A stretch of 64,000 bases of DNA, from the NCBI RefSeq assembly GCF_027580225.2, contig NC_073361.2, positions 26,812,001 through 26,876,000 of the forward strand. The letters are read 5' to 3'. Below, piece after piece: positions 1 through 10,109 of the stretch (the stretch's first letter is position 1; the number at the start of each line of letters is the position of its first letter). This stretch comes from Misgurnus anguillicaudatus. Its lineage: Eukaryota > Chordata > Actinopteri > Cypriniformes > Cobitidae. Under the pieces are notes generated by a model. It saw nothing but the letters and a program-made list of their open reading frames with translations, ran no database searches and was not told the origin of the DNA. Made by a program: the position numbers and the translations under genes.

Positions 1-205
1 GGTCTTCCAGCATGACCAGATAAGTCCAGCTAGACCAACTTAAAAAGTGACCAAAACACAGCTAGACCAGCTTAAAAAATGACCAAAACACAGCTAGACC
101 AGCTTAAAAAGTGACCAAAACACAGCTAGACCAGCTTGCTATACCAGCAAAAACCAAGCTGGGAGACCAGCTAAAACCATCTCACCAGCTTAAGCTGGAT
201 TTTAC
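1..205. repeat. 32-bp tandem repeat ending in a short palindrome
   Basis: About four units of a 32-bp repeat with the core GACCAGCTTAAAAA and the spacer TGACCAAAACACA run from about 29 to 140. They are followed by a related degenerate stretch and a perfect 14-bp palindrome CCAGCTTAAGCTGG at 185-198. The left boundary is cut by the window edge. Unit identity is high, with only one or two substitutions between copies. It is probably the subterminal repeat block of a DNA transposon rather than a free satellite, but I cannot show the other end. No coding potential. Confidence 0.75.
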
Positions 206-345
206 AGTAGGGTGAACTTCCCTAAAATTCGGCTGTCGATCTTAAGGTTTCTTAAAAACTTTGCGTTGCGTGCCATAATCCTCACAGATATTGTGTGTCT
301 GTGATTTTTCCTGTCGTCAAGGACAAAGCCGGCAACACCACATAT

Positions 346-573
346 AGGGACAGTTTCACAGACAGGGATTAGACTAGTCCTAAACTAAAATAAATGTAAG
401 AGCTGTCCAAACTGAAAACAACTTGCACTGACATATCTTAAAATACATCAGTGCCCTTTAGCCTCAAAATGCACACAAGTAATACTTTTAGTAAGGCATG
501 TTTGTTAAATATTTTCTAATAAAACTAAGTTCTAGTTCTGTCTTAAGATAATCCCTGTCTGAGAACCACCCCA
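346..573. mobile_element. Short inverted-repeat element (MITE-like)
   Basis: The left end carries CAGACAGGGATTAGACTAG and the right end the inverted AATCCCTGTCTGAGAACC. The arms pair as terminal inverted repeats around an AT-rich core with no coding capacity. The size (about 230 bp) and lack of an ORF fit a non-autonomous DNA transposon. No clear target-site duplication was found, so the superfamily is unassigned. I recall a very similar repeat as common in cyprinid genomes, but that is from memory. Confidence 0.6.
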
Positions 574-1540
574 TAAAGTTGATCCTGATTGGTCCCCTTC
601 TGTGCAGATGCACAGTGCTGATTAGCTCACGCAGATAGAACCTTATAGAGCCAACTTAGAGTTCGATTTTGTAGATAGAACCTTTTTATTTCTTTAATAA
701 AACGTCCCAAAATGTACAAAACTTAAAATAAAACATAACATAATGTAAATAAGTTGTCACAGAGTAAGAATATGTGAATAACTCAATTTTGACAAAAATG
801 TTAGATAGAACCTTATAATTCCAAGGGGACGAGTTGTCAATCACTGTTTGATTTGAGAATCGTGCGAACGCGAAGAAGGAGTGGGCACCTCGCCACAGAC
901 TCAACACTGGCACAAATCAACACAAATCAAATTTATTTTTCATGATTACCATTTACATTTTATTTTACTATTTAAAACGGCTTCGTTCGCTTTTGCAAGC
1001 GCTCAGCAGCTCCTCTCTTTCTCGCGTGCACGCTTTCTCACTGCTGCGTGCGGAACCTCGATAGTGCCTCTCTTACATGACACTGAGTGAAGGAGTTAAA
1101 AGTTGGCGGTGTTTTCCACCTGGGTTTCTCTGTTGTCTTTTCACGTAAAAGTTAACAGTCAACAGATGTTACTGACAGAGAAGACGGTTGATTGAGTATC
1201 ATGACTTAATGAAAGGTTAGTAGTGCAGCCCCCCACCCACCCACACACACACACACACACCAGTTCTCTGTGCACGAGCTCTCTCTCTCTCCCTCTCTAT
1301 GGTGCGGTATGCGCACCCACGCGTAACAGTATTCTCTGATATTTTTTAATTTGCGCTGAATTGTCTGCGCTATACGCGATCTACAATAAAACTATCACTC
1401 GCATTTAAAATTAAAAGCGCTCCCAAACACAATCAGATGAGAAGAGCAACCCTGCATGAGACACACAGGTAATCCGAAATCACCTCGTATCAGCTCTTCA
1501 ATGTAAATTGTATCAGATAATGTCGCATTTAAATCTGGAT
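574..1540. other. No gene seen; low-complexity and weak repeats
   Basis: This stretch has only short open frames with no recognisable domain. It holds three short copies of AGATAGAACCTT (near 627, 675 and 806), a (CA)n run at 1242-1261 and a (CT)n-rich run at 1279-1298. The AT-rich part at 670-770 resembles 2405-2510 (shared AATAAAAC, CAAAATGTA and GTAAATAAGTT words), so both may derive from one unidentified repeat. Confidence 0.5.
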
Positions 1541-1922
1541 TTTAGCAGTATTTTTTCTTGGCTGAGGCTTGATCTCTTTTAAGCCTTGCAGGTGTTTTTT
1601 ATGACTGAAAAGTTCAGAAATTGCATATTTCATCACAAAAATGTCGAGCTCTGGCCTGCCATCTCAGTTTATGACTCAGACTGTTCCCAGACATGTGTGT
1701 ACGCATAGAGTGCAAAATGTGACTACATTTAGTTTAATTCAGTACTTTTTTTTTTTTCAAATTAATAAAACTAAAAAAGTAACTTGCATTACTTTTTTTT
1801 TAAAAGTTACTTAAATATTAATGTGTACATTTAAAAAGTAATGCGTCACTTTACTCGTTACTTCAGAAAAGTAATATTATTACGCAATGCACGTTACTTG
1901 TAATGCGTTACCCCCAACACTG
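1541..1922. mobile_element. hAT-type MITE remnant, right part (CAGTGTTGGG family)
   Basis: It matches the interior and right end of the complete elements at 29949-30436 and 34060-34538: a shared TTGGCTGAGGCTTGATCTC block, AATGTCGAGCTCTGGCCTGCC, and the terminal run TAATGCGTTACCCCCAACACTG, written here as its last bases CCCCCAACACTG. The left half with the opening CAGTGTTGGG is not present in recognisable form, so the element is 5' truncated or replaced. It has no ORF. Non-autonomous hAT of this type is mobilised by a transposase encoded elsewhere. Confidence 0.8.
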
Positions 1923-2568
1923 GTAATGACAGAATTTTTATTCCTTTAATTTTCCCAACTTGTACAAATGGCATAAGTGTGTATTAATTATTTTGTGATG
2001 ACAGGCTCTCCTGTACAGTAGGCAGTGCGTTTATATGCCTCACATTTGGTGTTTATCAAGGCCCTTGTGGGTGAGTGCTGGTGCAAGCGTACTTGAGTGC
2101 TGGTGCAGGAGTCACCATTCAGTTTGGATTCGAGAGACCCTTGAAGGAAGCACAGTGGGTGTGCGACCCACCTGTAGTCCATACCTTTCAAAGAGGCAGT
2201 TGGGAATGTAGGTCTCTTCCTCCTGCTGTGCATCTAACAGGTTCATGTGGTTCAGTCCACAGCGTTCATCATTGATCCATCTCAGAACATGAGAGCCGGG
2301 TACGAGCATGCAAAAGCACAAGAACAAGTCATGCAGAGGAGATGTGAGTGGAAAGATACCGCTATAGTGAAAGATATAGTGGAGAGATGCAAGGTTGATA
2401 AAGAGAAGATTAGTTAGACTTTATTTGATAAAGAACACAAAGAATAAAACATTTCAAAATGTAAGTTTAAATACATTAAATGAGGTAAATAAGTTAAACA
2501 TGAAAATTGCTAAGGTCTTCTTCACCTGCTATGCAGTTGCTAGAGCATTGCTAAGGTAAAAAAAATGG
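1923..2568. other. No gene seen; unidentified sequence
   Basis: Three overlapping short open frames occupy about 1990-2330 on both strands, but none shows a domain, and their mutual overlap argues against coding. The 3' part (2405-2510) is AT-rich and shares words with 670-770. Nothing else is supported. Confidence 0.4.
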
Positions 2569-2660
2569 TTAAAAAAATCCCTAGTTCTCACTGGGGCAGT
2601 ACTCTTTTAAAATGGTTGCTAAAGAGTTTATATTAGTATCTCAAAGGTGCATATTGGTAC

Positions 2661-3886
2661 TAGGGGTGGAACGGTACACAGAAGTCCCGGTTCGGTTCGT
2701 ACCTCGGTTCAGGCGCCACGGTTCGATTCACTTTCGGTACAATGGAGGGAAAAGCAAAACAAAAATGAAGAAGGCATTTTTTTAGGCATTTTTTTTAGTA
2801 CTTAAGCTAATCTTAAAAACATAGGTGTCCTTATCAGTGTTATTTTCAGATGTCATGAATATGAACTGAAATGCATTTAACATACTATCTCGTATTTCAA
2901 AAATGTATACCTCTTTAAGTAATTTTGTACTCATCTTTCATACAAATATGGGTTCAAATGTATTACAAGTGTTACCTAAATACATTTTAAAATTACATTT
3001 TGGCCTTATTTCATATTAATGTACTAAAGAACCAAATAATAGGCTTGTAGGATGAATTAATAGGTGTGTACGACTTCACGAGGGGCTGCAAGAAACGACA
3101 AGTGGATGACGTCAGAGTAACGCGAGAGCGATTTGAAATCAGCCTCCTCCGCAAGATTTCTCGCGGTACTCTGACGCTGATGGCGCTGCGTAAAGTTGAG
3201 CACGCTTAAAAAACTGAAAGCAGCTGAACTCGACAGAACTGCCCTGCGTATGCCTGTTGTATATAGCAGGACAATTTATCTCCTACTTCTCAGCGTGAGA
3301 AATACAAAGTGTGGCGTTTGAACTGACTGAAATGCGTGTTTGTCAAGGTGAATGCGTGAGACTTGAGAGCCCTGATTAGATGTATTTCCACTCACATACC
3401 TAACAACTGCTGAACAACGCCGACGCAAAGTCCTCTTTTTTTCCACCACTCTCTCGCCTGTACTATTGTAACTGACTGGAAAACTGAAGCTTTGCCAAAC
3501 TTGCGATCTTAAAGAGGCTGGCGGAACGTCTTGTGGAACACCACTTGCCATACTCGCTGTCGGCTGCTCATTCACTGACTGGACCGGCGTCGACGTGACA
3601 AAAAAAGCAGAGTGCCAGAGAATGTAGACGGGCTCTGATAGAGCGCATACATAGGCGGAGCTCGGCTGCATTGTCGCCAATCAGAGCTTCAGAGCTAAAG
3701 CGGGGCAACAGATTAGCTGTCCATAAAGAACCCGCGGATCTAACAGTAGTTCCGCATTACATTAATTATTTTGCACGCAAGTTTTTTTATTTTCATACCG
3801 TGTATTCTCCGTTTAAATTCATGCACCGAACCGTGACCCCCGTACCGATTCGTTTCGAAACGAATACATGTATTGTTCCACCCCTA
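2661..3886. mobile_element. hAT element with perfect 8-bp TSD (ATTGGTAC)
   Basis: The element opens with TAGGGGTGGAAC and closes with GTTCCACCCCTA, a perfect 12-bp terminal inverted repeat. It is bounded by ATTGGTAC at 2653-2660 and 3887-3894. An 8-bp duplication with this type of end is diagnostic for hAT. At 1226 bp it is far shorter than an autonomous hAT, yet it keeps a minus-strand remnant of the transposase N-terminus (3276-3680). It is therefore an internal-deletion derivative rather than a pure MITE. It sits inside another element (2569-3977), which makes it the younger of the two. Confidence 0.92.
3276..3680 (-). pseudogene. Decayed BED-zinc-finger N-terminus of a hAT transposase
   Basis: A 134-codon minus-strand frame lies within the hAT element, starting about 200 bp inside its end. 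Residues about 59-110 follow the pattern of the BED zinc finger of hAT transposases: VWQSFSFPV, then a basic stretch, then RRCSAVVRYVSGNTSN, then SRIHLDKH. In the family the metal is held by a CxxC pair and a His/His or His/Cys pair. Here the first Cys appears replaced by Arg and the His spacing is disturbed, so zinc binding is doubtful. The rest of the transposase (DDE and dimerisation regions) is absent. In life this domain binds the element's own ends. The match is by my own pattern recognition. Confidence 0.65.
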
Positions 3887-4020
3887 ATTGGTACTAAATG
3901 TATGTATGTGTACATAATATTAGGACCTTTTTAGAGGGTACTGCCCCAGTGACAGCTAGGGACATTTTTTCTAACAGTGTATCTACTCAATTTCATAATA
4001 AGGATCTGCAGTGATGACAA

Positions 4021-4631
4021 AGGCTGTATCTCAATCAGCTCCCTTGTTCAGTAGTCAGTGCAATGATCAGGGAGTCAGATATTTTAAGGGCCGTCTCAAT
4101 CGCGAAATCCTTCCAGTGCACTGGATCATTCGTTTTTTCTAAAAATTCCCACAATGCAACGCAAAAACCAGTGAGCATTGATGGTCCCTATGTTCCTTTA
4201 GTGGAAAGCACCTTTTCTGAAGCTCTCCAATGGAGCCAGCTCAATAAACTTGAACATGAAATGCAACAGAACTTTTGAAAAGACAAACATTTGTTTTAGT
4301 TTTAATATAAACACACATTGCTAGACAGAAAGGGCCCACAATCTACTTAATATTTTTAATGTATTATCCCTACAAATGTATGCACAGATATGTAAGAAAA
4401 TAATGAAAGTGTTAAACAAGTGTTTAAAAATTAAGTCAGTGAGATGTAGGTTTTTCTTATTGTTGATGAATAAAAGCTGTGAATAGTCACAATGCACTTA
4501 AGCAGGAACATCACACGAACGTCACAGGAAAAATAAGTGAACAGCATCCCAATGGGGTCCTTACAAGTGCCCAAATCTGCATACACGTTTTACTGATTTC
4601 ACGACTTTGAAGCTGATTGAGACACAGCCCT
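4021..4631. mobile_element. Inverted-repeat MITE (CTGTGTCTCAATCAGCT ends)
   Basis: The left end AGGCTGTATCTCAATCAGCT and right end AGCTGATTGAGACACAGCCC are inverted copies. The interior has no recognisable protein: the 71-codon frame at 4063-4278 has no known domain. Length about 610 bp. No convincing TSD was found, so the superfamily is left open. Non-autonomous DNA transposon by structure. Confidence 0.75.
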
Positions 4632-4655
4632 GGAAATGAGTTAGCATTTTAGCAG

Positions 4656-5070
4656 ACTGATCTCACGAAAAGTCATGTTATAGTCACAAAACATTGGATT
4701 AATTTATTTGTGTCCATGGCATGAAATTTAGCGTTTTTCCTGAGCACAAATGTACATAAATAGTTTTTCGTGTCCGTGGCACAACTTTCTTTTTCATGTC
4801 ATTTTATGTATTGTTTTCTTACAGTCTTTTTGCTATTTTCTTACCATGGTCGCTTGGGGTTAGAATCACTTTCTGTTACATTATTAGACATACTAACCTA
4901 AACCCCTAATCTAACCCCAACACCAGGCGAGAATAGTTTTAAAACGGAAGAAAAACATGCAGAAACCAATACATAAAAGTACATCCTAACCCCAAATCTA
5001 ACCCCAAACACAGCGACAATGATTTAAAAATAGAGAAAAAAATTAGAAAACAATACATAAAATAAAACGG
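4656..5070. mobile_element. Foldback element, CCTGATCTCAC family, right end lost
   Basis: It starts with CTGATCTCACGAAAAGTCA and continues with the same sequence types as the complete copy at 9411-9921: GTGTC(C)GTGGCA, GGGGTTAGAA, then TAACCCCAA on the inverted side. The second arm fades out at about 5070, where a TTAA-type element fragment begins. Non-coding. Related copies are at 9411, 29823 and the right window edge. Confidence 0.6.
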
Positions 5071-5223
5071 AACATCACAAGGGGATCCAAATTTCATCTT
5101 TTTTACCAAGACTAAATTACTGGGTTGATCTTTCTCAGATTTTCTAAGTTGATAGAAGCACTGGGGACCCAATTATAGCACTTAAACATGAAAAAAGTCA
5201 GATTTTCATGATACGTCCCCCTT
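5071..5223 (-). mobile_element. Partial TTAA element (AGGGGACATATCATG family)
   Basis: Read on the minus strand this matches the first part of the complete element at 62506-62937: AGGGGGACGTATCATGAAA, CTATAATTGGGTCCCCAGTG, then a decayed stretch. The outer end abuts TTAA at 5224-5227. The other terminus is missing. Non-coding. Confidence 0.75.
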
Positions 5224-5703
5224 TTAAAAGGCTGGTTGGTAAGAATTTGCTACATGGGTTTACTTTGATGCCGTTGAGGACTTCTGTCATCATCACGCAT
5301 AAAAATCTCAAAAACATTGAACATGGGCACAATTCCCCAAAAAAGTTTTTCCACAATTTCTTTATGAGGAAACATGTTTTTAAATGTGTTTAATAAAGTT
5401 TAAAAGAGTTGCTAAAAGCTTGGTAGTGATAATGCTGGAGTCACTTATAGCCTAAGGTTAGCTTTTAGTAAATGCATTTAGTAAATGCAAAATTTATAAA
5501 AGTTGTGATCATCTGTGAGAATAATCTTGATTGGTAAAATGTGCAACCTAAAATTATTTTAATAAAAAAATATATTTTACAATAATTCAAAAGCCTTTGG
5601 AAAATCCCATTGACTTTCGGCAGAGGAAATCCATGTGAATCTAACCTCCGGGTTGGCCTACTAAAATACCTCATCCCTGCACTTCTCTATAGCTTTTTTT
5701 TAA

Positions 5704-6413
5704 AGGTACACTCCACCTATTTTGAAAACATTCTCATTTTCCAGCTCCCCTATAGTTAATCATTTGATTTTACTGTTTTGGAATCCATTCAGCTGATCTC
5801 CGGGTCTGGTAGTACCACTTTTAGCATAGCTTAGCATAATTCGTTGAATCTGGTTAGACCATTAGCATCGCGCCAAAAAATAACCAAAGAGTTTGGATAT
5901 TTTTCCTATTTATAACTTGACTCTTTTGTAGTTACATTGTGTACTAAAAATTTTCTAAGCAGATATGGCTAGAAACTATACTCTCATTCTGGTGTAATAA
6001 TCAAGGACTTTGCTGCTGTAACAAGGCTGCAGAAGGCGCAATGATATTACCAGGGCTATTTTCGGGCTGTGCATAATATCACTACCCCTGCTGCAGCAGC
6101 AAAGTCCTTGATTATTACGCCAGATGTATAGTTCCTAACCATATCTGCCTAGAAAATCGCAACTGTTTAATTTTCCGTCTGTCTTGGTACACAATGTAAC
6201 TACAGAAGAGTCAAGTATTAAATAGGAAAAATATTGAAACTCTTTGGTTATTTTTTAGCGCGATGCTAATGGTCTAATCAGATTCAATGGATTGTGCTAA
6301 GCTATGCTAAAAGTGGTACCACCAGATCTGCTGAATGGATTCCAAAACTGTAAAATGTTTAACTCTAGAGGAACTAGAAAATGAGCATATTTTCAAAAAA
6401 GTGGAGTGTCCCT
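5704..6413. mobile_element. TTAA-flanked foldback element, arms about 300 bp
   Basis: The two halves are long inverted copies. AGGTACACTCCACCTATTTT at the left pairs with the mirrored GTGGAGTGTCCCT at the right; the shared landmarks CTTTTAGCATAGCTTAGCA, ACCAAAGAGTTT and TTGACTCTTTTGTAGTTACA reappear inverted. TTAA lies at 5700-5703 and 6414-6417. A TTAA duplication is the signature of piggyBac or Kolobok transposition. Arm divergence is clearly higher than in the palindrome at 52336-52962, so this copy is older. Non-coding. Confidence 0.88.
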
Positions 6414-6417
6414 TTAA

Positions 6418-6799
6418 ACTTACAGCATTGGTTAAGCCAAACATTGAGCGCTACTGAGCCATGGTGTTCATACACTTCATGAGTCCCACTGTAAAAATGG
6501 TTTACAGTGGTCTCTGCATATTTAATAAGCATATAAGAAACTATTTTTTACCTGGAAAGGGAAGCACTCCAGTCTCTTCAGTTGTAGGTTCATGGTCTCA
6601 AATCTACAGACACACAAAAACCCACACATTAAATCTCAGGTCAATTGGAATATGAGAAACAGGCAACAATGTTTTCTTTTCTTCAACGCAGAGGGATTTT
6701 CTATATTGTGCGCTAATGCAGTCTATATGCACATTACACACACACTTACCCCACCACCCAAAGCTTTTGTTATGTATATTAGCACCATTATGTAGTTGT
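6418..6799. other. No gene seen; ordinary sequence
   Basis: Short overlapping frames without domains and a CACACACAC-rich patch near 6740. No inverted repeats or duplications were noticed. Confidence 0.4.
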
Positions 6800-7345
6800 G
6801 AAAATGTGAAATGAGTAGAGGCAGAAAGTGCAGAGAGCTCAGAGGTATTAATATTCTTTCAGCATCAAAGATATTTCCCTGGAGGGGCCGCTTTAGGCCA
6901 CACTGTTATTACCATGTTGCTCCATTATCTCCAGCTGTACTTGATATTAAGACAATAATGGAGACAGTGGGATTACGGCAGACGACAGGAAAACGTCAAA
7001 TCGATTCAGAGAGACGTGGCATGAGGGTGGAGGGGGTTAAGGAAAGGAAACGGAGAGCATGATGGGATTTGTACAAGAGCCTCATTAAATAAAAAGCCTG
7101 GAAATGAGTTCGCCGCATTCGGGAAGTTTTTTCTTTTATTCTCGTAAATGAATGTCCACCTAATCCAAACATCTTAACCCGCTTGGATGATGAATTTGCC
7201 AAGGCATAAAAGTTGAGAGGGTGCTTTGAAAACATGCGACAGGTTCGAAAGCACCTAGAGATCCGTGACTAATCACGTCTTGCGTATCGCTGGATTACTT
7301 GATGCAATTAAATTTTTGCTTTCTTGATGTGATCACGTTTGTCAT
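6800..7345. promoter_or_regulatory. Candidate conserved non-coding element
   Basis: This is single-copy within the window, of balanced composition, free of transposon hallmarks and without a convincing ORF. It contains homeodomain-like TAAT-core words (GGTATTAATATT, GACAATAATGGAGAC, GATGCAATTAAATTT) and GATTACTTGATG near 7290. Such stretches between transposons in fish gene deserts are often enhancers, but that is inference; conservation was not tested. Confidence 0.3.
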
Positions 7346-7891
7346 TTAACAACATAACAGCATGGAGATGAATACAGAAAATGTGTTGTTGTTAATTAGA
7401 CAATCTGACTTTTTAATTTGTAACTATTTTACGAAGTGGCTAATTCATTTTCGTATAACGTAGATACAATGAAGCAGATCGTATTAAAATGACATGGTAT
7501 GATTTCAAACGTCCTCAAAAATAGTCAAAGGCATACTTCAGTCAAAAATTAAATAAAAATTTCAGACTAACACAATCAGATTTATATTACAAAATGTCCT
7601 GGCTGTTTCCAGCTTTATAATGGTAGTAAATGGTGCTTTTGAATTTAAAGCCCAAAAAAGTCCATCCATCCTTCACAGAAATAATCCACATGGCTCCAGG
7701 TGTTTAATAAAAGCCTTATGATGGCAATCAATGCAAATCTGTAAGAAAAATATCAATATTTAAAACTTTACAAACTAAAACAACTAGTTTCTGGTAACGA
7801 TCCATGCACATTCACGAGAGAGTGCATTTCTACCGAATGATTTAAGAAGTTCAAACACATATTTTATAGTATTATAAGTGTTTGTCAAATA

Positions 7892-8415
7892 CACTCACCT
7901 AAAGGATTATTAGGAACACCTGTTTAATTTCTCATTAATGCAATGGTGTAATGAGGTGGGGGTGTTTTCTTGGCACACTTTAAGCCCCTTAGTGCAAATT
8001 GGGCATCGTTTAAATGCCACGGCCTACCTGAGCATTGTTTCAGACCATGTCTATCCCTTTATGACCACCATGTATCCATCCTCTGATGGATAATGCACCA
8101 TATCACAAAGCTCGAATCATTTCAAATTGGTTTCTTGAACATGACAATGAGTTCACTGTACTAAAATGGCCCCCACAGTCACCAGATCTCAACCCAATAG
8201 GATGTGGTGGAACGGGAGCTTCGTGCCCTGTATGTGCATCCCATAAATCTCCATCAACTGCAAGATGCTATCCTATCAATATGGGCCAACATTACTAAAG
8301 AATGCTTTCAGCACCTTGTTGAATCAATGCCATGGAGAATTAAGGCAGTTCTGAAGGTGAAAGGGGGTCAAACACAGTATCCGTATGGTGTTCCTAATAA
8401 TCCTTTAGGTGAGTG
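7892..8415 (+). mobile_element. Internally deleted Tc1/mariner element with TA TSD
   Basis: The left end CACTCACCTAAAGGATTATT and right end AATAATCCTTTAGGTGAGTG are inverted repeats, flanked by TA at 7890-7891 and 8416-8417, the standard Tc1/mariner target duplication. The length is 524 bp against about 1.3-1.6 kb for a full element. The N-terminal DNA-binding half of the transposase is gone and only a broken catalytic part remains (7956-8407). It can only move if a transposase is supplied in trans. Confidence 0.93.
7956..8407 (+). pseudogene. Tc1-type transposase fragment, DDE domain, frameshifted
   Basis: Three blocks in different frames are typical of Tc1 transposase. The first, from about 7956, reads through HRLNATAYLSIVSDHVYPF and ends at SSDG. 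The second, from 8086, opens with DNAPYHKA, which carries the second catalytic Asp, and runs to LKWPPQSPDLNPI. The third, from about 8204, continues VERELRAL to SMPWRIKAVLK and then GGQTQYP. A small deletion separates blocks one and two. A second deletion, about 11 nt by comparison with the family pattern, falls right after LNPI and removes the catalytic Glu that follows it in active enzymes. Inactive on several counts. Confidence 0.9.
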
Positions 8416-8639
8416 TATATTATGAATTTAGTCCTTAACATTATTATTTATTAAATATATTATAAAATTTGTATTGTTTTGTAAAATTTTGAGTTTTGTT
8501 GCTGCATGTATTTGCCAGGACACTACTGAAAGTGATTTAATCTCAGAAAGTAAAATGAAATGCAATAAATAAATAAATGAATTTAAAAAGCTGTGGGTAT
8601 TTTGAAGATTCTTGAAAACCCAAACAACATATCGTTTTT
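8416..8639. other. No gene seen; AT-rich sequence
   Basis: AT-rich, with an ATAAATAAATAAATG run near 8565. Nothing else supported. Confidence 0.4.
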
Positions 8640-9095
8640 TCTTAGACTCTTATTCCAAGCAGCTTGGGCTCCCATCAGTGCCAAGAATTGAACTCCCTTC
8701 CATCAGTGCACAACAACACAACCGGGTCCAAAATAAACCAAGCGCTGGAGAAACTCTTAAGCTCATTTCTGGCCTCTGAACAGTGCTTATCAAAGGCTAA
8801 TTGTGGAAGCACAGTCGGGCAGGCCGATCCTAATGGCAACAGCAGCGGCACGATGCGGGTGAGCGTTCGGTCTCCGCTCAGGACATGGAGAGACGGGAAC
8901 AAGAAGTCCTGTTTACAGGAGCTTCCAGCTTAGACGCTCTCGCTAGGAGTAAATCAGAACTTAATGAGATAAAATGCCCATGCTCGAGGTTGTTTTTCTT
9001 GCCAAGTATGGAAGAGCCGCTGACCTTGTTCAGTAATTCACTTCTAACCTGCACAACCCCGAATGCTCTGTGGTGAGCTACCGGGTTGTTTTTCC
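8640..9095. promoter_or_regulatory. Candidate conserved non-coding element
   Basis: GC-balanced, single-copy stretch without inverted repeats or TSDs. Several short frames overlap on both strands (8664-8933 plus, 8675-8902 minus, 8885-9076 plus) but none has a recognised domain and there are no paired splice signals I would defend. Listed as a unique region that could be regulatory, or less likely an unrecognised exon. Confidence 0.25.
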
Positions 9096-9410
9096 TACCT
9101 GAAACAGAATAAACCCATTATAAACATACGGTGAGCACACCTTGTGCTGTTGGCTATAGAAACGGTTAGGAAGAACAACAGCACATAACCACACATATAA
9201 GAAGTGTGTAGATCATAAAACCTGTTCAATAAAAATAGGAAACTGTTATTATCGAATGAGAAGACCTGATTTGAAAATCAAAGATCTGTGAGAAAAGTAC
9301 TTTGTTTACAAGTAAAACTTTGACATTCACAACCTTTATCAGTCCATGTGAAGCACAATTCTAATTGAGATAAAATTAGGTTTACATATACATGTACACT
9401 TTTTTCTAGC

Positions 9411-9921
9411 CTGATCTCACAAAATACGTGAAATAGTCATGCATTATTTTGCTCATTTTTGCATAGCATTGTCACGTATTTCCACCATGTTACTTGCCTG
9501 TGCCACGCATTTCTTTTCCGTGTCAGTTTCACGTATTGGTTACTCAACTATTTTTCCTATTTTCTTACAATTGTCACTTCGGTTTGGGGTTAGAACAACT
9601 TTCTGTTACATAAAATGACATCCTTACCCAAACCCAACTTTAACCCTAACGTCAGGCAACAATGATTTAAAAAGCATACAAAAAAATTGTGGAAACCAAT
9701 ACTTAAAGTGTCATCCTAACGCAAACAGCAAATCTAACCCCAAACCGAAGCAACAACTGTTTAAAAATAGGAAAAACAGTTGAGTAACCAATACTTGAAA
9801 CTGACACGGAAAAGAAATGCGTGGCATGGGCACGTAAAATGATGGAAATATGTGACAATGCCACGAAAAACTGAGCAAAATAATGCGTGACTATTTCACG
9901 GAAATTTGTGAGATCAGGTTG
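9411..9921. mobile_element. Foldback element (CCTGATCTCAC family) with 8-bp TSD
   Basis: The arms are extended inverted repeats: left CCTGATCTCACAAAATACGT and TAGTCATGCATTATTTTGCT, right AGCAAAATAATGCGTGACTA and GTGAGATCAGG. The spacer has opposed GGTTTGGGGTTAGAA and TAACCCCAAACC blocks. CTTTTTTC directly flanks both ends (just left of TAGCCTG and just right of AGGTTG), consistent with an 8-bp TSD. Non-coding. It seems to have landed in the tail of a minus-strand SINE (9930-10045). Superfamily uncertain (8-bp TSD fits hAT; the long arms suggest a foldback form). Confidence 0.8.
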
Positions 9922-9929
9922 CTTTTTTC

Positions 9930-10045
9930 CTAAGTGATTTACAGTAAATATATTTTTATATCAGTATGTGTGTGTTCCCTTGTGAGCAAACCCATGACTT
10001 TTGCATTGCTAGCACAACGCTCTGTTCTCAATGTGTTATTTGAAC
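9930..10045 (-). repeat. tRNA-derived SINE, minus strand
   Basis: On the minus strand it reads as a tRNA-like head (AGAGCGTTGTGCTAGCAATG), a B-box-like CATGGGTTTGCTC, then the cyprinid SINE body GGGAACACACACATACTGAT and the tail GTAAATCACTTAGG. The A box is degraded. The tail is interrupted by the foldback element to its left. It would have been transcribed by RNA polymerase III and copied by a LINE; now a relic. Confidence 0.7.
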
Positions 10046-10109
10046 CATAAACCACGTGAACACATTTCATTATACCAAATACACAAAATTATGTTTTTTA
10101 AATGCACTC

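Larger units (their letters stand above)
2569..3977. mobile_element. Inverted-repeat element split by a hAT insertion
   Basis: The left end CACTGGGGCAGTACTC (near 2589) and right end GAGGGTACTGCCCCAGTG (near 3935) are inverted copies, flanked by paired TCCCTAG/CTAGGGA. The internal words GGTACATATTGGTAC and GGTACTAAATGTA are characteristic of a GTACC-rich family that recurs at 14.28, 49.7 and 53.9 kb. The element is interrupted at 2661-3886 by a hAT element. Without the insertion it would be under 200 bp. It is non-coding; the superfamily is uncertain because no TSD is clear. Confidence 0.7.

Noticed and set aside
1..205. CRISPR array
   Set aside because: Repeats are contiguous without unique spacers, in a fish genome.
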